This document shows, piece after piece, positions 46,875-54,004 of a stretch of DNA of 64,000 nucleotides (the first letter of the stretch is position 1; each line of letters begins with the position of its first letter). Made by a program: the position numbers and the translations under genes. The stretch is from Oxalobacteraceae bacterium (GTDB lineage: Bacteria; Pseudomonadota; Gammaproteobacteria; Burkholderiales; Burkholderiaceae_D), in contig JAIXXN010000002.1 in the NCBI GenBank assembly GCA_027490725.1, forward strand, positions 1 through 64,000, given 5' to 3'. A model generated the notes under the pieces. It had not been told where the DNA came from, did no database searches, and saw only the letters and a list, made by a program, of their open reading frames with translations.

Positions 46875-48140
46875 ATGAAAAGTATCGCCATCATCGGCGC
46901 CGGCATTACCGGCGTGACCACCGCTTACGCCCTAGCCCGTCGCGGCTTCAAAGTCACCGTACTGGAACGTCACCGCTACGCCGCCATGGAAACCTCGTAT
47001 GCCAACGGCGGCCAGCTATCGGCCTCGAACGCGGAAGTCTGGAACCATACCAGCACCATTCTGAAGGGCTTGAAATGGATGCTGAAGAGCGACGCACCGC
47101 TGCTGGTCAACCCGAAACCAAGCTGGCACAAACTGTCATGGTTTGGCGAATTCATCGCCGCCATTCCCCGCTACGAAGCCAACACCATCGCCACGGCAAA
47201 ACTGGCGGTGGCAGCGCGCCAGCACCTGTTTAGCTGGGCCGAACAGGAAGGTATCGCGTTCGACCTGAAGCGGCAAGGCATCCTGCACATCTACCGCGAC
47301 AAGGCCGGCTTCGAGCATGCTGGTGCCGTCAGCCGTTTGCTGGCACAGGGCGGACTGCCGCGCCGCGCCGTCACGCCCGACGAAATGCGCGCCATCGAGC
47401 CGACGCTGGCCGGCCAGTACTATGGCGGCTATTACACTGACAGCGACAGCAGCGGCGACATCCACCAGTTCACCACCGGACTGGCGCAGGCAGCCAGCCG
47501 TCTGGGCGTGACACTGCGCTACGACCAGCAGATCAGTGCCGTACAGGCCGACGGCAACGGTGCCACCATCCGCATCGAGCACGCTGGCCACAGCAGCAGC
47601 GAACATTTTGACGCCGTAGTGGTATGCGCCGGGGTCGCCAGCCGCGCACTGGCAGCCACGCTGGGCGACCGGGTCAACGTCTATCCTGTCAAAGGCTATT
47701 CGATCACCGTCCACCTGAATGACGACGCCAGCCGCGCTGCGGCACCGACTGTCAGCCTGCTGGATGACGCCACCAAACTGGTCAGCAGCCGCTTTGGCGC
47801 CGACCGTTTCCGCGTCGCTGGCACCGCCGAATTCAATGGCTACAACCGCGACATCCGCGCCGACCGGATCGCTCCGCTGGTGGACTGGGTGCAGCAATGC
47901 TTCCCGGGCGTCAGCACCCGCAATATCACGCCGTGGGCCGGCCTGCGCCCGATGATGCCGGACCTGATGCCACGCGTCGGGCGCGGCAAAATCCCTACCG
48001 TGTTCTACAACACCGGCCATGGCCATCTGGGCTGGACCCTGTCCGCTGCCACGGCCGATATGATTGCCGACACCGTGATGGCCGCACTGGGTAAGCCGCC
48101 CGCCACAATTGCCACGACCGGGGCCTTGAAATTGGCGTAA
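46875..48140 (+). CDS. dadA: D-amino acid dehydrogenase small subunit-like FAD oxidoreductase
   Basis: A 421-residue FAD-dependent oxidoreductase of the DAO family. It begins MKSIAIIGAGITGVTTAYALARRGFKVTVLER (dinucleotide-binding fold), then TSYANGGQLSASNAEVWN, and ends with NTGHGHLGWTLSAATADMIAD, a C-terminal flavin-contact motif shared by DadA proteins. DadA oxidatively deaminates D-amino acids at the inner membrane and passes electrons to the quinone pool. ATG 46875 with GGAG 7-10 nt upstream is used. It is directly controlled by the tandem glycine riboswitch, so glycine itself, or D-alanine together with glycine, may be the physiological substrate (inference). The TPR gene follows 41 bp downstream. 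Confidence 0.92.
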   Translation: MKSIAIIGAGITGVTTAYALARRGFKVTVLERHRYAAMETSYANGGQLSASNAEVWNHTSTILKGLKWMLKSDAPLLVNPKPSWHKLSWFGEFIAAIPRYEANTIATAKLAVAARQHLFSWAEQEGIAFDLKRQGILHIYRDKAGFEHAGAVSRLLAQGGLPRRAVTPDEMRAIEPTLAGQYYGGYYTDSDSSGDIHQFTTGLAQAASRLGVTLRYDQQISAVQADGNGATIRIEHAGHSSSEHFDAVVVCAGVASRALAATLGDRVNVYPVKGYSITVHLNDDASRAAAPTVSLLDDATKLVSSRFGADRFRVAGTAEFNGYNRDIRADRIAPLVDWVQQCFPGVSTRNITPWAGLRPMMPDLMPRVGRGKIPTVFYNTGHGHLGWTLSAATADMIADTVMAALGKPPATIATTGALKLA

Positions 48141-48181
48141 ACTGCCACCAACTGAGGGCTATTGCTAACTGGAGAACTAAC

Positions 48182-49171
48182 ATGACGGCAAAATCTTACG
48201 CACGCTCGACCTTGCTGGTGAGCGCTCTGGCCAGCGCGCTGGCATTGTCTGTGCCTGCCTACGCGGCTGAACCGACTATCCACGACGTGTATGTGGCTGC
48301 CGAGGCCGGCAAATTCACGGAAGCCCAGGCCATGATGGATCAGGTCCTGAAAGCCCACCCGAACAGCGCTACAGCCCACTTTGTGGAAGCGGAACTGCTG
48401 GCCAAACAGGGTAAGTTCGTCCAGGCACAGGCCGAACTGGCGGTGGCCGAGCGCATCGCTCCGGGGCTGCCCAAAGTCGACCCGCAAGCGTTGAGCAAAC
48501 TGCGTACCTTACTGGTCGAAGGCCAGAAGCCGCGCAGCAGCTACGCCCAGACCCCGGCGCGCACTGACAGCCGCAGTGACAACAATTACAGCAACAGCAA
48601 CTACGGCGCGCCCAAAAGCAGCGGCATCCCCTGGGGCACAGTGCTGATCATGGGCGCCGGCCTGCTCGGCTTTATCTGGCTGGCGACGCGCTTCATGGCA
48701 CGCCGCAATCAAGCAGCGCAAGGCATCCAGCCTGCCGGTCAGTACACCCCCGGCGGCGCCGTTCACGACAATGCGCCCGGCTACGCTCCGGGCGGCGCCT
48801 ATCCGCAGCAAGGCTATCCACAGCAAGGCTACCCGCAACCGGGCTATGGCCAGCCCGGCTACGGTCAGCCGCAAGCCGGCCCCACCATGGGCTCGCGCAT
48901 CATGGGTGGTCTGGCGACCGGTGCCGCAGTCGGTGCCGGCATAGTTGCCGGCGAAGCGCTGGCACGCCAGTTCACCGGTGGTAGCCACGACAGCGGCAGC
49001 AGCCACGATGCCGGCAGCAGCCAGCCACGTAACGACATCGTCTACGACGACCCGGGCCGTGACGAACTGCTGCGCCGCGACGACATGGGCGGCAACGACT
49101 TCGGCGTCAGCGGCGGCTGGGACGACGGCGGCAGTGGCGGCGGCGATAGTGGTGGTGGCGACTGGGATTAA
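48182..49171 (+). CDS. Exported TPR protein with membrane segment and GYPQQ-type repeats
   Basis: A 329-residue protein not assignable to a named family. In order: signal peptide (ends VPAYAA), a tetratricopeptide pair (about 30-105: AAEAGKFTEAQAMMDQVLKAHPNSATAHF, LLAKQGKFVQAQAELAVAERI), a Ser/Asn-rich spacer, one transmembrane segment (about 157-177), a repetitive Gly-Tyr-Pro-Gln region (about 205-235), a Gly/Ala hydrophobic stretch like a glycine zipper (about 241-262), and an Asp/Gly/Ser-rich acidic tail (GGWDDGGSGGGDSGGGDWD). Envelope location is likely. GGAG precedes the ATG. It shares the riboswitch-led transcript with dadA and is followed by a strong terminator. Confidence 0.8.
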   Translation: MTAKSYARSTLLVSALASALALSVPAYAAEPTIHDVYVAAEAGKFTEAQAMMDQVLKAHPNSATAHFVEAELLAKQGKFVQAQAELAVAERIAPGLPKVDPQALSKLRTLLVEGQKPRSSYAQTPARTDSRSDNNYSNSNYGAPKSSGIPWGTVLIMGAGLLGFIWLATRFMARRNQAAQGIQPAGQYTPGGAVHDNAPGYAPGGAYPQQGYPQQGYPQPGYGQPGYGQPQAGPTMGSRIMGGLATGAAVGAGIVAGEALARQFTGGSHDSGSSHDAGSSQPRNDIVYDDPGRDELLRRDDMGGNDFGVSGGWDDGGSGGGDSGGGDWD

Positions 49172-49202
49172 TCCCCCGCAGCGCGCACCCAGCGACACCA
49201 GC

Positions 49203-49231
49203 AAGAGCGGCCATGGGCCGCTCTTTTTTTT
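49203..49231 (+). terminator. Rho-independent terminator of the dadA-TPR operon
   Basis: A 10-bp perfect stem AAGAGCGGCC / GGCCGCTCTT with an ATG loop, followed by a continuous T run to 49231. It lies 32 nt past the TPR gene stop. Confidence 0.95.
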
Positions 49232-49384
49232 GCGCCAACGCTGGTCCGCTGCACGCCTCTGTAGCAGCGCCCCGGACATTCCCCCTCAGCGAGTCCCGCG
49301 CTAAAACTGGATTCATAAGCCATGCCACTCTGACTTGTTGCGCGGCCATTTGTGTAGCATTCACGTCAGCTGTTCCGGTAATTC

Positions 49385-49414
49385 TTGTGCTGCAACGCGG
49401 GACTTGGGCATAAT
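49385..49414 (+). promoter_or_regulatory. Candidate promoter in the 396-bp gap before the serine hydrolase gene
   Basis: The gap 49172-49567 holds the terminator above, then TTGTGC (49385-49390), an 18-nt spacer and CATAAT (49409-49414). A small perfect hairpin GGCGCG / CGCGCC lies at 49478-49495. This would give a leader of about 145 nt. No convincing small ORF is seen in the gap. Confidence 0.4.
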
Positions 49415-49567
49415 CGTTGCGGCTGAAACGATCCCGACAACCTGTGGTTCCTGACGCCATCGCAGTCTCCGTCGCCCGGCGCGCTATTACGCGCCAGGCA
49501 TGCCGTCTGCTACGCCTATTTCACCTTGCCGCGCAGCCTAGCGGCGCAATTCCGGACTAGCCTGTCA

Positions 49568-50956
49568 ATGTCAAAGATCTTCCAGCGTAGCGCCATCGCC
49601 ACCCTGTTACTGCTCGGCGGCAGCACCGCAGCCCTGATGCTGCACCCACCCGAACTCATCCGCGTTGGCGCCAGTTACGGCGCCAAGATGGTGTGTTCGA
49701 ATGTCTTCATCGCCGGGCGCGACCCGCAAGCGGTGCTGGCCGACGATGTGCAGGCGCCCGGTCATCCTGTGCTGAAACTGCTACGCGTACAGGTCGACCG
49801 TGCCCAGCAAACCGTGCATGCAGATCTGCTCGGTCTGTTTGGCAAGGGGCTGGCCGTGTACCGTCCTGGCACCGGTTGTGCCGTGGTGGCCGATGGCGAC
49901 ATCGTCCGCGCGCGCCAGTACCAGTTTCCTCCGGCGCCGCTGAAGCCGCCGCCTGTGGATGCCAGCTTCCCGGACGGTGATGAACGCTCGGTAGAACGGC
50001 CACCCTTGCCACTCCTGTCGCAAGCCCAGCTGACCGGCCCCGGCATGCGCGCCGTGGTGGTGCTACACCAGGGCAAACTGGTGGGCGAAGCGTATGGCGC
50101 GGGCTTTGACCACCGGACTCCACTACTAGGCTGGTCGATGACCAAGACGGTCACCGCGGCGCTGATCGGTATCCAGATCGCCGATGGCAAACTGGCCATG
50201 AGCCAGAGCGGCTTCTGGACTGAGCCCGGCGATCCGCGCGCGGCCATCACGCTGGCCCAGCTGATGGCGATGAGTAGCGGCCTGCAATATAACGAGGGCT
50301 ATGGCGACGTCTCCGATGTCACCCGCATGCTGTATCTGGAACCGGACATGGCGCTTTTCACGGCAGCCAAACCGCTGGCACGCACCCCGGGGAGTGCATG
50401 GAATTACTCCAGCGGCACCACCGTGCTGCTGTCGCGCATCTGGCAGCGCGCAGCCGCTGGCCAGAACACGCCCACCAGTGCCGAGGTGCTGTCGCTGGCG
50501 CGACGCCGCCTGTTCGCGCCGCTCGGCATGCGCAGCGCGGTACTGGAAGCCGATGCGCGCGGCAATATGGTCGGTTCGAGCTATATGTATGCCAGCGCCT
50601 ATGACTGGGCACGCTTCGGCCAGTTCCTGCTGCAGGAAGGGGTCTGGGACGGCAAGCGCCTGCTGCCGGAAGGTTTTGTCAGCCAGATGCAGCAAGTCGC
50701 CGCGGCCTCGGGCGGACAGTATGGTCAGGGCCAGGTATGGCGCTGGGGCCCCACCGGTGCTAGCGACGACCAGCGTGATCCCGACGCCGCCTTCGATCTG
50801 CCACCCGACACCTACTGGCTGGAAGGCCATGATGGCCAGAGCATCGCTATCGTGCCGTCACGTCAGCTGGTGGTGGTGCGTCTGGGACTGACACCGCACC
50901 GTCTCAACTACCAGCCGCAGCCACTTCTGGCGGCACTCCTGAAGGCTTTACCCTGA
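49568..50956 (+). CDS. Serine hydrolase of the beta-lactamase/penicillin-binding-protein-like family (class C type)
   Basis: A 462-residue protein with an N-terminal hydrophobic signal/anchor (SAIATLLLLGGSTAALML). An extra domain of about 110 residues precedes the catalytic domain, which has LLGWSMTKTVTAALIG (Ser-x-x-Lys nucleophile motif), WNYSSGTTVLLSRIW (the Tyr-x-Ser motif) and a late EGHDGQSIAIVPSRQLVVVRLG (HxG-type third motif). Such proteins are usually esterases, D-aminopeptidases or peptidoglycan enzymes and not true beta-lactamases. ATG 49568 is preferred over an in-frame TTG at 49526. Its stop shares a base with the next start (TGATG), indicating coupling with the MaoC-like gene. 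Confidence 0.87.
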   Translation: MSKIFQRSAIATLLLLGGSTAALMLHPPELIRVGASYGAKMVCSNVFIAGRDPQAVLADDVQAPGHPVLKLLRVQVDRAQQTVHADLLGLFGKGLAVYRPGTGCAVVADGDIVRARQYQFPPAPLKPPPVDASFPDGDERSVERPPLPLLSQAQLTGPGMRAVVVLHQGKLVGEAYGAGFDHRTPLLGWSMTKTVTAALIGIQIADGKLAMSQSGFWTEPGDPRAAITLAQLMAMSSGLQYNEGYGDVSDVTRMLYLEPDMALFTAAKPLARTPGSAWNYSSGTTVLLSRIWQRAAAGQNTPTSAEVLSLARRRLFAPLGMRSAVLEADARGNMVGSSYMYASAYDWARFGQFLLQEGVWDGKRLLPEGFVSQMQQVAAASGGQYGQGQVWRWGPTGASDDQRDPDAAFDLPPDTYWLEGHDGQSIAIVPSRQLVVVRLGLTPHRLNYQPQPLLAALLKALP

Positions 50957-51855
50957 TGGCCGCGTCCGTCAAGCACGGGATTCCCTATGGTTTGCTGCGC
51001 TATCAGGGGCCGATGCTGCGCGCCAGCGGCCACATGCTGTGGCAGGCGGCGCTGCGCGGCTTATTTCCACGCAAAACTAGTCTACCGCAAGCCACAACTT
51101 TTGCGCCGGTGCGACGCCTGATTGCTGCGCCGCCGCAGGCGCTGATCGACCACTATCTGGCCTGGTGCCAGCGGCCGGATAGCTCGCCCGCCAGCCTGCC
51201 GCCCGACATGGTCGGGCAATGGAGTTTGCCGCTGGTGAGCCAGTTGCTGCTGGAATTACCGTTCAGTCTGACCCGCATCATCAATCAGGGTGTGAGTATG
51301 AAACTGCATGCCGACCTGCCGCGCGGTGTAGCGCTACAGGTGCAGGCACAGTTCGAAGAAATCGCCAGCGCCGGTGGCTGGATTCGCCTCTGCGTGCTGA
51401 TCCGGACTGGCACGCAGGCACAGGAAAATCTGCTGGAAACCCGCTTGCACATGCGCATCCGCGAGAGTGAACAGCGCACCGTTAGGAACACTCCGGCGGC
51501 ACGCCCGGCGCCGCACTGGCAAGGCCTCGGCAGCTGGCACACCGAGGCCGATGACGGCCTGCGCTTTGCTCTGCTGACGGGGGATTTCAACCCCATCCAC
51601 TGGTGCGCACCAGTGGCACGACGCTCGGTATTTCGCGGCAAAGTGCTGCATGGCTTTGGCAGTCTGGCACGCAGTTATGCCATGCTGGCGAACACCGGCA
51701 TGCGCGAACTCGAACTGCGTTTCCTGCGTCCGGTACCCCTGCCCTGCGCAGCGATCGCGCTCGAACAGAGCGCCACCACGGACGCCGATGGTTGGCGTGA
51801 GGTAAGGCTATGCAGTTCGGATGCTGCAGTGCACATGGTTGGCCGCATCAGATAA
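50956..51855 (+). CDS. MaoC-like hotdog-fold dehydratase domain protein
   Basis: A 299-residue cytoplasmic protein. The C-terminal half is a MaoC-type hotdog domain with the hydratase motif FALLTGDFNPIHWCAPVARRSVFRGKVLHGFGSLARS (catalytic Asp and His of GDxNPIH). The N-terminal half is a degenerate partner hotdog, as in two-domain acyl-CoA hydratases. Such enzymes hydrate or dehydrate acyl-CoA or acyl-ACP. It overlaps the serine hydrolase stop by one base. Pairing a lipid-type hydratase with an exported esterase-like hydrolase suggests a lipid or ester degradation unit, but this is only context. Confidence 0.85.
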   Translation: MAASVKHGIPYGLLRYQGPMLRASGHMLWQAALRGLFPRKTSLPQATTFAPVRRLIAAPPQALIDHYLAWCQRPDSSPASLPPDMVGQWSLPLVSQLLLELPFSLTRIINQGVSMKLHADLPRGVALQVQAQFEEIASAGGWIRLCVLIRTGTQAQENLLETRLHMRIRESEQRTVRNTPAARPAPHWQGLGSWHTEADDGLRFALLTGDFNPIHWCAPVARRSVFRGKVLHGFGSLARSYAMLANTGMRELELRFLRPVPLPCAAIALEQSATTDADGWREVRLCSSDAAVHMVGRIR

Positions 51856-51938
51856 CTTGCATCAGGCATGCGTAAATGTTGCATCGACTGCCAAGCAGGT
51901 GTATCTTTTATCAACGATAACACTAACAGGGGACGCAG

Positions 51939-52514
51939 ATGGAATTTCTGATTCTGGGCTTGATGATGTTTCTTGGCCTACACTCCACCCGCATCTTTGC
52001 CGACGAATGGCGCTCTTCTTTGCGCAGCAATATCGGCGAACCACGCTGGAAGTGCGTCTACGCACTCGGCTCGATTGCCGGCTTCGCGACGTTCCTGCGC
52101 GGCTTCGGCGAGGCTGGCAACGATCCTGAAGTACTGTGGGTACCGCCTGCTTATATGCACCATGTCGCGGCCGCGCTGATGATGCTGTCCTTCATCCTGC
52201 TGACCGCCGCCTACATTCCCCACAACAGCATCAAAGCCCGCCTGCATCATCCAATGACGCTGGGCATCAAGGTGTGGGCACTGGCGCACTTGCTGACCAA
52301 TGGCCAGCTGCATGAAGTGATCCTGTTCGGCAGCTTCCTGTTGTGGTCGGTCATGCTGTTCCGCTCGGCACGTCAGCGCGATGCCGCCGCCGGCACCACC
52401 TATGCTCCCGGCACCACCGGCGCCACCGTCCTGACGGTGCTGCTGGGCGGCTTCCTGGCACTGGCCTTTGCCCACTGGCTGCACCAGCCACTGATCGGTG
52501 TGAAACCGTTCTAG
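51939..52514 (+). CDS. NnrU family membrane protein
   Basis: A 191-residue integral membrane protein with about five hydrophobic segments. NnrU features: MEFLILGLMMFLGLHSTRIF at the start, and RLHHPMTLGIKVWALAHLLTNGQLHEVILFGSFLLWS in the middle, holding conserved His residues probably binding heme or metal. NnrU was named in denitrification loci, but stand-alone copies are common in proteobacteria and their role is unknown. The family is related to the isoprenylcysteine methyltransferase-like membrane fold. AGGGGACGC precedes the ATG. No denitrification genes are in this window. Confidence 0.85.
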   Translation: MEFLILGLMMFLGLHSTRIFADEWRSSLRSNIGEPRWKCVYALGSIAGFATFLRGFGEAGNDPEVLWVPPAYMHHVAAALMMLSFILLTAAYIPHNSIKARLHHPMTLGIKVWALAHLLTNGQLHEVILFGSFLLWSVMLFRSARQRDAAAGTTYAPGTTGATVLTVLLGGFLALAFAHWLHQPLIGVKPF

Positions 52515-52535
52515 GCGCTGCGAGACGGCTGCGCC
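52514..52535. terminator. Possible hairpin between convergent NnrU and small secreted gene
   Basis: GGCGC (52514-52518) and GCGCC (52531-52535) form a 5-bp stem just past the NnrU stop. A short T run appears about 12 nt later. Weak on its own, but the position between convergent genes fits. Confidence 0.25.
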
Positions 52536-52564
52536 GTATCACCGACATTTTTCACAGACATTTC

Positions 52565-52966
52565 TCACAGACACTTGCCACGTAACGCTGCCGCCACCAG
52601 CCACGGCAGCGAAAACGGCCCCACCACTCTGACCGGCCCGATCTGGGCCGGTTGCAATTTCAACGCATCATCATGCAGGCAATCCGGCACTTTGCCCTGA
52701 TTGAATGCCTGCGTCAGCCGATCCCGCGCAGTCAGCGTCGCAGCACCATACACCGCGGCATTGCGCGCCGTCGTCTCAAGCGGATGGGGATCTTCGGCCA
52801 GCGTCGCGCGCACCGCTTTGCGGATTAGCTCATCGCTGAGCGCCGGTGCCGCGTGCAGGTCGGCCACCAGCGGTTCCGCCGCTGCTGTTTCAGTTTGCGC
52901 CTGCGTGCTGCCTAAGCTAGCGGACAGCAGCAATGCCAGCAGCCAGCCCCGCTGCCAGACGCTCAT
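52565..52966 (-). CDS. Small secreted protein, last gene of the efflux operon
   Basis: A 133-residue protein with a signal peptide (WLLALLLSASLGSTQA). The mature part has a helical Ala-rich N-terminal half and a C-terminal segment (NQGKVPDCLHDDALKLQPAQIGPVRVVGPFSLPWLVAAALRGKCL) with two cysteines that could form a disulfide. I do not recognise a named family. The two-cysteine tail looks conserved-domain-like. The ATG overlaps the diguanylate cyclase stop in an ATGA, so it is co-translated with the cyclase and the RND pump genes. Periplasmic location is inferred. Confidence 0.7.
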   Translation of the reverse strand: MSVWQRGWLLALLLSASLGSTQAQTETAAAEPLVADLHAAPALSDELIRKAVRATLAEDPHPLETTARNAAVYGAATLTARDRLTQAFNQGKVPDCLHDDALKLQPAQIGPVRVVGPFSLPWLVAAALRGKCL

Positions 52967-53991
52967 ACCGGTTCTCCATGCTGTGCTACCCGTACGGTAT
53001 TGCGCCCTTCCTGTTTGGCGAGGTAGAGCATTTTATCGGCCTGTGCCAGCCACTCTGCCGGCGATGAAGATTTATCCATCAGCGCCACACCGATCGACAC
53101 CGTGACGGGACGCTGCTCCAGCAAGGCCGCACTGGCCACCGCGGCGCGCAGATTTTCCGCCAGCCGCCCGGCCGCTTCCGGCTCGGCACCGCTGGCGATG
53201 ACAGCGAATTCTTCACCGCCATAGCGGAAAATCCGGTCCGAGGCGCGCGTATGCTGACGCAGCACCTGGCACAGGCGCACCAGCACGGCATCACCGGCTG
53301 CATGGCCATAGACATCGTTGATGGATTTAAAATGGTCGAGATCGAGCAACAGCAGGCAGGACGCCAGATGGGGACGGCGCTCGTCGGCATAGTCGCCCAG
53401 CTTGCGGTCGAGGGCACGACGGTTCAGCACGCCGGTGAGAAAATCACGCTCGGCCTGGGTATGCAGGGCGCGCGTCTGGATCCCCGTGCGGTAGGCAAAA
53501 ATATAGGCAAACAGATTCACCAGCGCCGCCGTCATCAGGATGGTGAACAGGTTGAGCGTGGCCAGTTGCACACTGAGGATGGCCACCAGACCCAGCAAGG
53601 CAGCGCTATTGATGGCCAGCGCCGTGCGGGGCTGCAAAATGAAATACGCGGCGATGGCGGTCGGATACACCCAGTACACCAGCGCCACACCACCCAGATA
53701 CACGGTCGCCAGCATCCCGCCAGTGTAGAACAGCGCGACGAAAATACCGGCCACCCGGTGCCGTCCAGTGCGCAGCACATGCACGATCACCACCGCAAAC
53801 GCCATCACCAGCGCCAGATCGACCGCCGCCGAAACCCAGTGTTGCTGCCACAGCCGGAACAGACCAAACGGCAGTACGCTGGCAATACTGACTAGGCACA
53901 GCAGTACCAGTATCACCTCTTCCTGACTACGTTCGCTACGCCCGGCGAGCCAGCCAAACAGACCGGCTGCCGTTTTTTTCTGTTCAACCAT
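52963..53991 (-). CDS. Membrane diguanylate cyclase (GGDEF)
   Basis: A 342-residue protein. Five or six hydrophobic segments fill the first 170 residues (MASE-like sensor without recognised ligand motif). A GGDEF domain follows (about 180-340) with RDFLTGVLNRRALDRKL-type opening, LLLDLDHFKSINDVYGHAAGD and the active-site FRYGGEEFAVI. The GGEEF signature is intact. The RxxD inhibitory-site pattern upstream is not evident. It makes cyclic di-GMP. ATG 53991 with GAAAG upstream is preferred to a TTG at 54003. It begins 13 bp after the RND transporter stop and overlaps the following gene, so it is part of the efflux operon. Confidence 0.92.
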   Translation of the reverse strand: MVEQKKTAAGLFGWLAGRSERSQEEVILVLLCLVSIASVLPFGLFRLWQQHWVSAAVDLALVMAFAVVIVHVLRTGRHRVAGIFVALFYTGGMLATVYLGGVALVYWVYPTAIAAYFILQPRTALAINSAALLGLVAILSVQLATLNLFTILMTAALVNLFAYIFAYRTGIQTRALHTQAERDFLTGVLNRRALDRKLGDYADERRPHLASCLLLLDLDHFKSINDVYGHAAGDAVLVRLCQVLRQHTRASDRIFRYGGEEFAVIASGAEPEAAGRLAENLRAAVASAALLEQRPVTVSIGVALMDKSSSPAEWLAQADKMLYLAKQEGRNTVRVAQHGEPV

Positions 53992-54004
53992 CGTCACTTT
54001 CAAA

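Noticed and set aside
49568-50956. True class C beta-lactamase (AmpC)
   Set aside because: The Ser-x-x-Lys motif is present, but the Tyr motif reads YSS instead of YAN and an extra N-terminal domain is present, so a general serine hydrolase is the safer call.
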